Source: Amycolatopsis roodepoortensis (GTDB lineage Bacteria; Actinomycetota; Actinomycetes; Mycobacteriales; Pseudonocardiaceae). From it: DNA of 64,000 nucleotides. This document shows, piece after piece, positions 15,806 to 24,016 of this stretch (position 1 is the first letter of the stretch; every line of letters starts with the position of its first letter). Under the pieces are notes generated by a model. It was given only the letters and a program-made list of their open reading frames with translations, was not told where the DNA came from and ran no database searches. The stretch lies in the NCBI RefSeq assembly GCF_014873915.1, contig NZ_JADBEJ010000008.1, positions 496,001 to 560,000 of the forward strand, in the 5' to 3' direction. The position numbers were made by a program, and so were the translations under genes.

Positions 15806-17416
15806 GTGGTGATCGCGCTTGTCGTCGCCTGGTTCCTGGTCGCGATCTTCGTACTGGTGGCCTGGCCGAAGATCGGCGCCGACAAGGCCTGGCGCGCCTG
15901 CGCACTGCTGCTGACCCTCGTTTTCTCGCTGGTGCACCAGCTGATGTTTTCGACCATCGCGGAGGACGCGTACATCACTTTCCGTTACGCCCAGAACATC
16001 GCCGACGGCAACGGTCCGGTGTTCAACCCCGGCGAGCGGATCGAGGGTTACGCGAATTTTCTCTGGATGATCGTGATCGCGTTGCCGAAGGCCGCTTTCG
16101 GGGCCGACATCGAGACGTCCGCGATCGTGCTCGGCGTCCTCGCCACGCTCGGCGCGGTCCTGCTCGCCCACGTGACGGTGAACCGCGTGGTCGCGCGGGC
16201 CGCCGGTGAGGCGCGCCCGGCCTATGGCGTGGCCGCCGCGGTGTTGGTCGCGGGCGCGGGCGGGCTCGCCGCGTACGGCGGATCCGGCACCGAGACGCCG
16301 TTGTTCGTGCTGCTCGTGTTCGGTGTCTTCGCAGCACTCGCGGCCCGTCGGCCGGTGGTCGCGGGGGTGCTCGTCGCCTTCGCGACGATGACGCGCCCGG
16401 CGGGGTTCCTGCTCGCGGTGCTGGTCGGGATCTGGCTGGTCGTCGCGGCCCTGCGCGGCCGCTACACCTGGTGGTCACCGGTGGGCTGGCTGCTCGGCGG
16501 GCTCGTCTTCGCGGCGCCGTGGACGGCCTGGCGGGTGACCTACTACGACCACGTCCTGCCGACGTCGGTCGTCATCCCCTTCGACCTCGAGCTGCCCGCC
16601 CGGATCGACGCCGGGTGGCGGTATCTGTCGGGTTTCTCGCTGGTCCACCAGGGATTCCTGCTGCTCGGCCTGATCTCGGTGGTGGCCCTGCTGCTGCGCC
16701 GCACCGGCCGGACGCCGCACGAAGCCGAAGCCAGGTCGCTGGCCTGGCTGATGCTGGCCACCGCCGTCGCGCTCACCGGTTTCGTGGTCTTCTTCGGCGG
16801 CGACGCCGGGCCCGCCTGGCGGCTGCTGGCGCCGATCCCACCGCTGCTGTCGGTGGCGGCCGTGTCGGTCTATGGCGTGCTCGTCGCGGCCGCGAAGCCG
16901 AGCCCCCGGCCGCGTCCGCCGGTCCAGCGGCTGATGCCCGCCGCCGCGGTGGCGTTGTCCGGGCTCGCGGTGCTGGTGTCGGTGTTCAGCCCGGAAATGC
17001 TGGCCCGCGTGCGCGCCTGGCACGACCACGGCGTTCAGATGGAGGAGATCGGCCGCTGGCTCGACGCCTACCTGCCGCCCGGTTCGGTCGTGAGCACCTC
17101 CGCTCCCGGCGTGCTGTCGTATCACGCCGGGACGCAGCTGCAGATCGTCGGCGTCCGGGGCCAGACCGAGGAAACGGGCGAGGCCGTCGTCTCCCGGCGG
17201 CATCCGACGATCGCCGTCGTCACCGACAGCGGCTACTCGGCGAAGCAGACCTGCGTGATCGATCCGGCCTACGCGGCCAGGTACCGCGTGGCGACCTTCG
17301 CGCGTGAAGGAACCTCGTCGTGGATCACCGTGTTCCCGCGGGCGGACGTCGAGCGGGCGGTCACCTCGGCCCTCGACCGCTCGCCGGATTTCCGCCACGT
17401 ACCGTGCCCTTCGTGA
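15806..17416 (+). CDS. GT-C type membrane glycosyltransferase, AftB-like N-terminus
   Basis: The protein of 536 residues has about ten hydrophobic segments. The first outer loop has the acidic pair E53-D54 in IAEDAYITFRYAQNI, followed by GNGPVFNPGERIEGYANFLW. The G-N-G-P-V-F-N-x-G-E-R-x-E pattern resembles mycobacterial AftB, the terminal arabinofuranosyltransferase that uses decaprenyl-phospho-arabinose. With arabinose-donor genes nearby, an arabinosyl- or mannosyltransferase using a polyprenyl donor is likely. A soluble C-terminal domain of about 120 residues follows the last helix. It overlaps the next gene by GTGA. The AftB assignment rests on motif likeness only. Confidence 0.72.
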   Translation: MVIALVVAWFLVAIFVLVAWPKIGADKAWRACALLLTLVFSLVHQLMFSTIAEDAYITFRYAQNIADGNGPVFNPGERIEGYANFLWMIVIALPKAAFGADIETSAIVLGVLATLGAVLLAHVTVNRVVARAAGEARPAYGVAAAVLVAGAGGLAAYGGSGTETPLFVLLVFGVFAALAARRPVVAGVLVAFATMTRPAGFLLAVLVGIWLVVAALRGRYTWWSPVGWLLGGLVFAAPWTAWRVTYYDHVLPTSVVIPFDLELPARIDAGWRYLSGFSLVHQGFLLLGLISVVALLLRRTGRTPHEAEARSLAWLMLATAVALTGFVVFFGGDAGPAWRLLAPIPPLLSVAAVSVYGVLVAAAKPSPRPRPPVQRLMPAAAVALSGLAVLVSVFSPEMLARVRAWHDHGVQMEEIGRWLDAYLPPGSVVSTSAPGVLSYHAGTQLQIVGVRGQTEETGEAVVSRRHPTIAVVTDSGYSAKQTCVIDPAYAARYRVATFAREGTSSWITVFPRADVERAVTSALDRSPDFRHVPCPS

Positions 17417-18840
17417 GTGTCGTTTCCCCCAGCAGACCGGCAGCGCGTGAGACGACCTCGCGCCTGTTCGGGCTCGGTGTGTTCGCCGCCGCGCTCACCG
17501 TGCTCCTGGTTCGTTTCCTCGTGCCGCGGCCGATCGCGATGTCCGACAACGGCGACGGTTTCCGCGTGCTGTGCGGCGCGGGCATCCCGTGGAAGGGCAA
17601 GCCGGAGGGATTCGTCCACCTCGCCTACACCGTCCCGGCAGGCGAATGCGACGCCACCTATCTCCTGACCCAGAGCTGGTTCGCGCGGATCGCGCGGTCG
17701 ATCGGCGGGATGCTCGGCCTCGAATCGACGCTCAGCCTGGTCGTCCTTGGCATGCTCACCAGCGTCCTCGCCGCCGCGGCGGTCGCGCTGATCGTCGTCG
17801 GGCTGCCGTACTCGCGCCGCGTCCGCGGTTTCGCGGCCGTGGGGCTGCTGCTGGTCGTCGCGGACTCCGCGTTCTTCGGCTACTTCGCCTCCGTGCTCGG
17901 CGAAGGTGCCGCCTTCCTCGGTCTTCTGCTCGCCATCGGCGGCTTGCTGCTCGCCGCGCGGCCTGGTTGGTGGCGCTACGCGGGCCTTGCCGTGTTGCTC
18001 TTCGGCGGTCTGATCGCGGTCAACGCCAAGGTCCAGACGCTGATGATCCTGCCGTTGCTCGCGCTCGCCGCGCTGCTCGTCCGGCCGGACGGCGTCCGCG
18101 GCCTGAAGCGCTGGCTGCCCGTGGTGTTCGTCGTCGGCGCGCTCGCCGGTGGCACGGCCTACGCGCAGCAGACCGTCGAACCTGCGAAGCTGCCCGATGG
18201 CTCGCTCGCCGCGCGGCCGGGTGACGATTCGCGTGAGATCAACATGTTCAACACGATCTTCCTGACCATTGTGGACGGTCGGCACGACACCGCGGCCGAC
18301 CTCGCCGCGCTGGGCCTGCCCGCCTCGTTCGGCCAGTACGCGGGCAACGGCTGGTGGCATCCGAAGCCCGCGACGCAGGACCCCGAGTACCCGAAGTACC
18401 GCGAACAGATCAGCAGGCGCAACGTCGTCGAGTACTTCGCGACGCACCCGTGGCGCACCGTCGAGATCCTGGACCGCGCGGCGGGCGATCTGCTCACCGC
18501 GCGGCCGCCCTACCTTGGCAGCTTCGACCGGTCGGCGGGTTTCGCCCCGGAAACGCAGGAATACCGCGTCCCGATCGTTTCGACCGCGACGAAACTGCTG
18601 GCACCGCTGGGTTTCTTCGCGTTGCTGCCGATATGGGCCCTGATCGCCTGGCGAGGCTGGAAGACGCGGCGCGCCGCGCTGGGTGTCGCGCTGGGCTTCC
18701 TGCTCGCCGTCGCCGCCGGGCAGTTCGTGCTGGCCGCGCTGGGCGACGGCCTGGAGAACGTCAAGCACCAGGTGATCGCGCTGTACTGCACGGTGCTCGG
18801 CGTCGCACTCGCGCTGGTGACCTTCGCGCGCCCGGAGTGA
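17413..18840 (+). CDS. Polytopic membrane protein, possible GT-C glycosyltransferase
   Basis: The protein of 475 residues starts after a basic leader with a membrane helix, then has an acidic loop P-I-A-M-S-D-N-G-D-G-F-R and a cysteine pair (VLCGAGIPW and GECDATY). About nine further helices follow, with an outer domain of about 110 residues (near 250-360) between the later ones. The S-D-N-G-D-G motif in the first outer loop is like the WsfD group of glycan hexose transferases, but I hold this only as a possibility. GTG 17413 overlaps the GT-C gene's stop as GTGA, so the two are coupled and probably act on the same glycan. Confidence 0.6.
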   Translation: MSVVSPSRPAARETTSRLFGLGVFAAALTVLLVRFLVPRPIAMSDNGDGFRVLCGAGIPWKGKPEGFVHLAYTVPAGECDATYLLTQSWFARIARSIGGMLGLESTLSLVVLGMLTSVLAAAAVALIVVGLPYSRRVRGFAAVGLLLVVADSAFFGYFASVLGEGAAFLGLLLAIGGLLLAARPGWWRYAGLAVLLFGGLIAVNAKVQTLMILPLLALAALLVRPDGVRGLKRWLPVVFVVGALAGGTAYAQQTVEPAKLPDGSLAARPGDDSREINMFNTIFLTIVDGRHDTAADLAALGLPASFGQYAGNGWWHPKPATQDPEYPKYREQISRRNVVEYFATHPWRTVEILDRAAGDLLTARPPYLGSFDRSAGFAPETQEYRVPIVSTATKLLAPLGFFALLPIWALIAWRGWKTRRAALGVALGFLLAVAAGQFVLAALGDGLENVKHQVIALYCTVLGVALALVTFARPE

Positions 18841-18845
18841 TGTGA

Positions 18846-18886
18846 CCTACGCGACCGTAGGTTGGTCACCCTACGGTCGCGTAACC
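18846..18886. terminator. Inverted repeat TACGCGACCGTAGG, terminator or operator
   Basis: Two 14-base arms (TACGCGACCGTAGG and its complement) with a short spacer fill most of the 53 bp between the membrane gene and plsC. Each arm also folds on itself (CTACG...CGTAG). The right arm touches the proposed -10 of plsC, so it may regulate as well as terminate. Confidence 0.55.
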
Positions 18887-18887
18887 T
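18882..18887 (+). promoter_or_regulatory. -10 element TAACCT, probable leaderless start for the acyltransferase gene
   Basis: TAACCT ends 6 nt before ATG 18894, with no ribosome-binding site between them. Confidence 0.45.
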
Positions 18888-18893
18888 GAACGA

Positions 18894-19628
18894 ATGGCTG
18901 AGCTCGTTTACCCGCCCGTCATCATGGCGGCGAAGTTGATGTTCCGGGTGCTGGACAACCGCATCCGGGTGGAGGGGACCGAGCACATCCCGTCGACGGG
19001 CGGGGCGGTCATCGCCTGCAACCACGTGAGCTACCTCGACTTCATCTTCTGCGGCCTCGGCGCGCAGCCGGCGAAACGCCTGGTCAGGTTCATGGCGAAG
19101 AAGGAGATCTTCTCCAACCGCATCGCCGGGCCGCTCATGCGCGGCATGCACCACATCTCCGTCGATCGCGGCGCCGGTCTCGCGTCGTACCGCGAAGCCG
19201 TCGAGCGCCTGAAGGCCGGGGAGGTCGTCGGCGTGTTCCCCGAAGCGACGATCAGCCGGTCGTTCACCGTGAAGGACATCAAGTCCGGCGCGGTCCGGAT
19301 GGCTGCCGAGGCGGGGGTCCCGGTCGTGCCGATGGCGCTGTGGGGCACGCAGCGGCTGTGGACCAAGGGCCGCCCGAAGGACCTCACCAAACGCCACGTC
19401 CCGATCTCGATCCTGGTCGGCGAGCCGATGCACCCGAAGGCCGACGAAGACGCCGAAATCCTCTCGAAGGACCTTCGCGTGCGCATGTCCGCGCTCGTGG
19501 ACCGTGTCCAGGCCGGCTACCCGGAGAAGCCGTCGTCCGACGACGAGCGCTGGTGGCTGCCCGCGCACCTCGGCGGCACCGCGCCGACGCCGGAAGAGGC
19601 CGCGAAGCTGGACCGCGAAGGCCGCTAG
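18894..19628 (+). CDS. 1-acylglycerol-3-phosphate O-acyltransferase family (PlsC-like)
   Basis: The protein of 244 residues has the acyltransferase motif I as NHVSYLDF (N-H-x4-D), motif II around KKEIFSNRIAGPLMRGM, motif III VGVFPEATISRS (F-P-E-A-T in place of FPEGT) and motif IV VPVVPMALWG. These are the phospholipid acyltransferase signatures. It should acylate lysophosphatidic acid or a related lipid at the membrane. The A-for-G change in motif III is seen in actinobacterial members. The gene stands alone between an inverted repeat and a cluster of REP-like palindromes. Confidence 0.87.
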   Translation: MAELVYPPVIMAAKLMFRVLDNRIRVEGTEHIPSTGGAVIACNHVSYLDFIFCGLGAQPAKRLVRFMAKKEIFSNRIAGPLMRGMHHISVDRGAGLASYREAVERLKAGEVVGVFPEATISRSFTVKDIKSGAVRMAAEAGVPVVPMALWGTQRLWTKGRPKDLTKRHVPISILVGEPMHPKADEDAEILSKDLRVRMSALVDRVQAGYPEKPSSDDERWWLPAHLGGTAPTPEEAAKLDREGR

Positions 19629-19650
19629 CAGGTCTTAGACGCGCCCCCGA

Positions 19651-19674
19651 GGTTGCGAAAGCCACTTTCGCAAC
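19651..19674. repeat. REP-like extragenic palindrome, copy 2 (single hairpin)
   Basis: One unit reading TTGCGAAAGCCACTTTCGCAA, flanked by GACGCGCCCCCGAGG and ACACCTCCGG. The same flanks enclose the full double unit at 19846-19902, so this copy looks like a deletion derivative of that unit. Confidence 0.8.
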
Positions 19675-19740
19675 ACCTCCGGTTGGCCGCACCGAGGTCA
19701 GGACGCGAGGTCGCTAGATCGCCACCTGCCCCGCTGCGCC

Positions 19741-19797
19741 GTGTCGCGAAAGCCACTTTCGCGACGCTGGATGTCTCGAAAGTGGCTTTCGCGACAC
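19741..19797. repeat. REP-like extragenic palindrome, copy 3 (double hairpin)
   Basis: An inverted pair of the GCGAAAGCCACTTTCGC unit with GTGTC and GACAC ends and the spacer GACGCTGGATGTCTC. Confidence 0.8.
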
Positions 19798-19845
19798 GCG
19801 ACAGTCCGCCGGCCACCCGGACCGCAGGCCCTAGACGCGCCCCCG

Positions 19846-19902
19846 AGGTTGCGAAAGCCACTTTCACAACGTTGGAGGTTGCGAAAGTGGCTTTCGCAAC
19901 AC
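19846..19902. repeat. REP-like extragenic palindrome, copy 4 (double hairpin)
   Basis: An inverted pair with GGTTGC and GCAACACC ends. The left unit carries one change (TTTCACAAC for TTTCGCAAC). It lies just past the stop of the HAD gene on the minus strand. The whole 19629-19915 gap holds only these repeats. Confidence 0.8.
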
Positions 19903-19915
19903 CTCCGGCTGGCCG

Positions 19916-20737
19916 CTAGAACCAGCGCTCCAGCACCTGCGCCACGCCGTCCTCGGAATTCGGCGCGGTCACCTCGTCGGCGACGTCGAGGGCGTACCGG
20001 TGCCCGTTGGCCATCGCGACGCCGTGCCCGGCCCAGCCGAGCATCTCGACGTCGTTCGGCATGTCCCCGAACGCGATCACCCGCTCGGCCGGGACGTCCA
20101 GCCGCTCGGCGACCTCGGCCAGCCCGGTCGCCTTCGTGATGCCGTGCGCGGCGACCTCGATCAGGCCGGTGTTGGTCGAATACGTGATGTCCACCGAGCC
20201 GTCGAGCACCTCACGCGCCGCTCGCGCCATCTCGTCGGAGCTCATCCCGCGCCTGCTGATCAGCAGTTTGATCGCCGGATGCCCGAGCACCTCGGCCCGC
20301 GGCGCCTCCGTGCCCTCGTGGTTGCCCCAGGGGTTGTGATAGTCCGGCTCGATCACGAAGTTGCGCATCTCCGGGTCGAGCGCGGACCCGCCGACCCGCT
20401 CCGCGGCGAACCGGCAGCCGGGCAGAGCGTGATCAAGAGCACTCACCGTGTCGTGCAGCAGCTGGGGTTCGAGCAACCCGTGGACCGCCACGATCCGGTC
20501 CGTCCCGATCTCGTACAGCACCGCGCCGTTCGCGCACACCGCGTACCCGGTCAGGCCGAGCGGGTTCGCGATCGGCGCGATCCAGCGCGGCGGACGGCCG
20601 CTGGCCAGCACGAACGGCACTCCGGCGTCGGCGACACGCCGGACGACGTCGATCGTGCGTTCGGACAGGACCTCCAGCGGGCCGAGCAGCGTTCCGTCGA
20701 CGTCGGAGGCGATCAAGAGGGGTTTTTCCACCCGCAC
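19916..20737 (-). CDS. HAD superfamily Cof-type phosphatase
   Basis: The protein of 273 residues has the catalytic DxD of HAD phosphatases (IASDVDGTLLG), motif II VLASGRPPRW (S/T), a Lys in A-I-K-L-L-I-S, and motif IV as IAFGDMPNDVEML, with a large type IIB cap between them. These are hallmarks of Cof/YbiV-like sugar-phosphate phosphatases. Substrates of this group are small phosphorylated compounds and cannot be predicted. GTG 20737 is chosen because GGGGA lies about 5 nt upstream; a longer open frame to 21118 would run through the divergent gene. It diverges from the LLM oxidoreductase with 61 bp between starts. Confidence 0.85.
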   Translation of the reverse strand: MRVEKPLLIASDVDGTLLGPLEVLSERTIDVVRRVADAGVPFVLASGRPPRWIAPIANPLGLTGYAVCANGAVLYEIGTDRIVAVHGLLEPQLLHDTVSALDHALPGCRFAAERVGGSALDPEMRNFVIEPDYHNPWGNHEGTEAPRAEVLGHPAIKLLISRRGMSSDEMARAAREVLDGSVDITYSTNTGLIEVAAHGITKATGLAEVAERLDVPAERVIAFGDMPNDVEMLGWAGHGVAMANGHRYALDVADEVTAPNSEDGVAQVLERWF

Positions 20738-20785
20738 ATCATCCCCGAAGATCCGCCCATCGGGCGAAGTGTCGGTCTGGACCAG

Positions 20786-20791
20786 TACCTT
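20786..20791 (+). promoter_or_regulatory. -10 element TACCTT, probable leaderless start for the LLM oxidoreductase
   Basis: TACCTT ends 7 nt before GTG 20799. No Shine-Dalgarno sequence is present. Confidence 0.5.
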
Positions 20792-20798
20792 CCCCGGT

Positions 20799-21692
20799 GT
20801 GCGCGTAGGCATCGTGATCCTTCCGGAAGATCGTTGGTGGGCGGCCGAGCCGAAATGGCGGGCCGCCGAGGAATACGGCTTCGACCACGCTTGGACGTAC
20901 GACCACCTCGGCTGGCGGACCCTCGTCGACGGCCCGTGGTTCAGTGCGATGCCGACGTTGACGGCGGCCGCGATGGTGACGTCGCGGATCAGGCTGGGCA
21001 CCTTCGTCGCCTCGCCGGTCGCGCGGCATCCCGTGCCGTTCACCCGCGAGCTGACCACCCTCGACGACATCTCCGACGGCCGCTTCATCCTCGGCGTGGG
21101 CGCCGGCGTCACGAACACCAGCTACGACGCCGTCGTCCTCGACGGTCCCGAGCTGTCGGTCAAACAGCGCACGGACCGTTTCGCCGAGTTCGTCGAAGCG
21201 CTCGACGGGCTGCTGATGACCGACGGCTTCGACTTCGAGGGCGAGTACTACCGGGCCAAGGGCGCGCGGAACCAGCCGGGCTGCGTGCAGCGGCCGCGCT
21301 TGCCGTTCCTGGTGGCCGCGAACGGCCCGCGCACGATGACGCTCGCCGCGCGGTTCGGCGCTGGCTGGGCCACCACGGGCGGCAAAGCGGACACCCAGGA
21401 CGAGTGGTGGAAGGGCGTCGCGGAGCTCGTGAAGACCTTCGAAGAGCGGCTCGACGTCGTGGGCAGGGACAAGGCGAGCGTGCAGCGGTTCCTGAGCCTC
21501 GACTCGGCGCCGGTCTTCTCGCTCTCCAGCGCGGGCGCGTTCGCCGACGCCGCCGGGCGGGCAGGGGAGCTCGGCTTCACCGACATCGTCACGCACTGGC
21601 CGCGGTCCGGGGACTACTACGTCGGCCGCGAGTCGACCCTCGAAGAGGTCGCGAGCGACGTACTCCCGGTACTCCAGGGAAGAAGTTCTTAG
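20799..21692 (+). CDS. LLM-class F420-dependent oxidoreductase
   Basis: The protein of 297 residues shows the luciferase-like monooxygenase TIM barrel: WTYDHLGWR near the N-terminus, RIRLGTFVASPVARHP, then LTTLDDISDGRFILGVGAG, and a late L-G-F-T-D-I-V-T-H-W-P. The D-D-I-S-x-G-R-x-x-L-G-V-G-A-G pattern is typical of F420-dependent members in actinomycetes. It would reduce or oxidise a small molecule with F420 or FMN; the substrate is unknown. GTG 20799 starts VRVGIVILPED, the usual first strand. It is transcribed away from the HAD phosphatase, and two hairpins follow its end. Confidence 0.85.
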   Translation: MRVGIVILPEDRWWAAEPKWRAAEEYGFDHAWTYDHLGWRTLVDGPWFSAMPTLTAAAMVTSRIRLGTFVASPVARHPVPFTRELTTLDDISDGRFILGVGAGVTNTSYDAVVLDGPELSVKQRTDRFAEFVEALDGLLMTDGFDFEGEYYRAKGARNQPGCVQRPRLPFLVAANGPRTMTLAARFGAGWATTGGKADTQDEWWKGVAELVKTFEERLDVVGRDKASVQRFLSLDSAPVFSLSSAGAFADAAGRAGELGFTDIVTHWPRSGDYYVGRESTLEEVASDVLPVLQGRSS

Positions 21693-21826
21693 GCCGATCG
21701 GGTGACGTTGGCGGGCCGGGTAAACCGGTTCCGCCTAGCGGTCGTCTGAAGGACAAGTACAGCGAGTGGGTGTGGCCGACGACGGCTGCCCCTCATGGGT
21801 CACCCCGGGGGTGAATGGGGGACTGA
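21693..21826. other. Non-coding stretch after the LLM gene
   Basis: About 130 bp with no convincing gene. GGGGGTGAATGGGG and CCCCGGGGG tracts are the only notable features. Two hairpins follow. Confidence 0.4.
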
Positions 21827-21870
21827 GGCTCGCGTGGTCGCGGCAGGGGCAGTCCGCGACCACGCGAGCC
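21827..21870. terminator. Strong hairpin terminator
   Basis: Perfect 17-base arms (GGCTCGCGTGGTCGCGG and its complement) around a 10-base loop, followed by TTT. It should end transcription from the left. Confidence 0.75.
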
Positions 21871-21874
21871 TTTC

Positions 21875-21922
21875 CCTCGTGAGTGGTAAGGACGGTTAGA
21901 ACCGTCCTTACCACTCACGAGG
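21875..21922. terminator. Complete GTGAGTGGTAAGGACGG palindrome, terminator for the leftward gene
   Basis: A near-perfect palindrome with arms starting CCTCGTGAGTGGTAAGGACGG around a TTAGAA centre. It ends 4 bases from the stop of the leftward DUF6541 gene. A half copy lies at 2864-2891. Confidence 0.7.
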
Positions 21923-21925
21923 CCG

Positions 21926-23935
21926 TCAGCGCGTCAGCGTGTAGATCGAGGCACCCGCGTTGCTGAAGTCCTTCCGCAGGAAGTCCAGCCCGTCCAGGTC
22001 CCGCAGGCCCGGCGCCGGCGGTTCGCCGATCTTGATCGGCGTGCTCCCGATCAGCACGTGCTTGATGTTCAGCCGCCGCACCGCGGCCCGCACCTCGGGG
22101 TCGGTGTCGTACTCCCGGAAATGCAGCGCCAGGTACTTGGCGTCCGGCGGCGGCACGCCCGGGTCGTAGTGCCCGGCGACCGGGTGGATGCCGGTGATCG
22201 CGTACAGCCAGGCCGTCCCGTCGAAGCGCTCGTTGAGCACCTTCTCGTCCGGCCCGATGTTCATCTTGGTCAGCTCGTTCATCGCGGCCAGTTCGTCGGC
22301 GCTGACCGGCGGCGTGACCTCGCCCTCGGGCCCGTTGTAGTACAGGAACGACACCGCGTGCGCGTTCGACTCCGTGTAGAAACCCTTGGTCAGCACGGCC
22401 GACGCGGCCACGACGAACACGGCGGTCGCCAGCCCCAGCCGGGCGGGCAGCGCGGGGCGGCTCTTCACCCAGGAGCGCCCGCTCGCCCACTTCGCGAACC
22501 AGCGCTGCAGCTCCGCCATCCCGTGCCCGGCCAGCAGGCACAGCGGGATCGCGGCGAGCGCCATCAGGCGGTACCGGTCGTTCCACCACGGCCGCGACAG
22601 CGAGATCACCCACGGTTCGGCGCCGAACGAGGCGACCAGCACGAACAGCGCCGAGAAGCCGATCGCCGAGAGCCCCAGCCAGCGCATCCGGCCGAGCCGG
22701 AACAGGCTCAGCACACCGATCACCAGCAGCACCGTCAGCCACACCTGCGGGGCGCTCAGCACCTGCCGGAACGTCACGAGCAGGCCCAGCGACTTCACCA
22801 CCGGCAGGTCGGAGCCCCACGCGTAATAAGGGTATGAACCCGAAGTGAATTTCAGGGCGCCGAGGATGTGCGGCGCCGCGAGCAGCCCGCTGCCCACCAT
22901 CACCGGCACCATCTTGACGACGTCGCCGCCGATCACCCGCCAGCCGCCACGGCCTTCGGGCACCCCGTCGAGCGGCTTGTGCCGCAGCGCGCGGTACCAG
23001 CGCTGCACCACCAGCGGGAACGCGAACAGCAGCGCGCCGAACAGTGCCGACGAGTGCGCGGCAAGCAGGCCGACCGCGGTCAGTGCGAGCACGTAGCCGG
23101 TGTCGAGGCCGGGCCGCGCGAGGAAGCGGGCCAGCGCGACGACGGCCAGCGGCGTCAGCACGATCCCCAGCGCGAACGGCAGGAGCCCGCTGGACACCGA
23201 CTCGTACGCGCCGGTGGTGGCCGCGGCGGCCACGAGGGCCGTGCAGCCCGCGAACACCGCCCGCCCGCCGAGCTGGCGGATCAGGGCGACCATCGACAGT
23301 GCGAACACGCCGGCGACCGGCATGGTGATGGCGTTCAGCGTGACCGGGATCGTCGTGCCCGAGATCGAGTACACGAGCGAGCCGACCAGGTGATACGCGT
23401 TCGGGTAGAACGAGCCGTCCGGGTACCAGTTGATGGTGCCCATACCGGTCAGCGAGCCGTCGCCGGTCTCGGCGATGTAGCGGATGCCGTTCGCGTGGAA
23501 GACGGTGTCCCAGCGCTGGAACACCGCCGTCGTCCCGCCGCGGGCCGAGAGCACGACGAGGATCGAGATCCCCACGGCCAGCGCGACGCAGGCGGCGACG
23601 GCGTAGTGCGCGCGCGGGTGCCACTTCGTCGGCGGCTCCTCGGCGCCCGGCTTGATCCAGCCGCGTGCCTGCCCCAGCCTCCGCAGGCCGAAACCGATCC
23701 CGGCGAGCACGACCGTGACGGCCGCCACGGTCAGCGGGTTGTACGACACACCCGCGAGTGCCAGCCACGGACCGGCCAGTCCGGTTACCGTGTAGGACAG
23801 CAGTGGGGCCAGGCCCGCCAGGGCCCAGCCGCGCAGGCCCGCGGCCCGGCCGACGAGCCCGCCGGGGATCGCCAGGACGGCCAGGTAGGTCAGGGTCGCA
23901 CCGAAGTAGGACCAGAAGGTGTCCGGAGTAGGCAC
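21926..23935 (-). CDS. DUF6541-type polytopic membrane protein, paralog 2
   Basis: The protein of 669 residues has the same build as the gene at 13604-15547: 12-14 membrane helices, then a soluble tail with RLNIKHVLIGSTPI and GLRDLDGLDFLRKDF. An acidic outer loop (VLSARGGTTAVFQRWDTVFH) contains the conserved D-T-V-F-H-A-N-G-I-R pattern also present in the paralog (FDAVYHANGVR). GTG 23935 follows AGGAAGC. It diverges from glf with 81 bp between starts. That position suggests a role in wall polysaccharide, as a GT-C-like transferase or polymerase. The function is not proven for the family. Confidence 0.7.
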   Translation of the reverse strand: MPTPDTFWSYFGATLTYLAVLAIPGGLVGRAAGLRGWALAGLAPLLSYTVTGLAGPWLALAGVSYNPLTVAAVTVVLAGIGFGLRRLGQARGWIKPGAEEPPTKWHPRAHYAVAACVALAVGISILVVLSARGGTTAVFQRWDTVFHANGIRYIAETGDGSLTGMGTINWYPDGSFYPNAYHLVGSLVYSISGTTIPVTLNAITMPVAGVFALSMVALIRQLGGRAVFAGCTALVAAAATTGAYESVSSGLLPFALGIVLTPLAVVALARFLARPGLDTGYVLALTAVGLLAAHSSALFGALLFAFPLVVQRWYRALRHKPLDGVPEGRGGWRVIGGDVVKMVPVMVGSGLLAAPHILGALKFTSGSYPYYAWGSDLPVVKSLGLLVTFRQVLSAPQVWLTVLLVIGVLSLFRLGRMRWLGLSAIGFSALFVLVASFGAEPWVISLSRPWWNDRYRLMALAAIPLCLLAGHGMAELQRWFAKWASGRSWVKSRPALPARLGLATAVFVVAASAVLTKGFYTESNAHAVSFLYYNGPEGEVTPPVSADELAAMNELTKMNIGPDEKVLNERFDGTAWLYAITGIHPVAGHYDPGVPPPDAKYLALHFREYDTDPEVRAAVRRLNIKHVLIGSTPIKIGEPPAPGLRDLDGLDFLRKDFSNAGASIYTLTR

Positions 23936-24002
23936 TGCTTCCTAAGTGTGTGTGTCGAAGGTGAAAACCGATGCTCGCTGCAGGGCTCGGAGTCGACGTG
24001 CG

Positions 24003-24008
24003 TACCCT
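24003..24008 (+). promoter_or_regulatory. -10 element TACCCT, probable leaderless start for glf
   Basis: TACCCT ends 8 nt before GTG 24017. The same hexamer stands at this distance before dprE1 and wzm. Confidence 0.55.
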
Positions 24009-24016
24009 CGACGCCC

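Noticed and set aside
19629..19915. Small genes in the palindrome cluster
   Set aside because: Open frames there only translate the repeated hairpins and have no ribosome sites.
22868..24016. Long in-frame extension upstream of glf
   Set aside because: It runs antisense through the DUF6541 gene and has no homology; the Glf family begins near GTG 24017.
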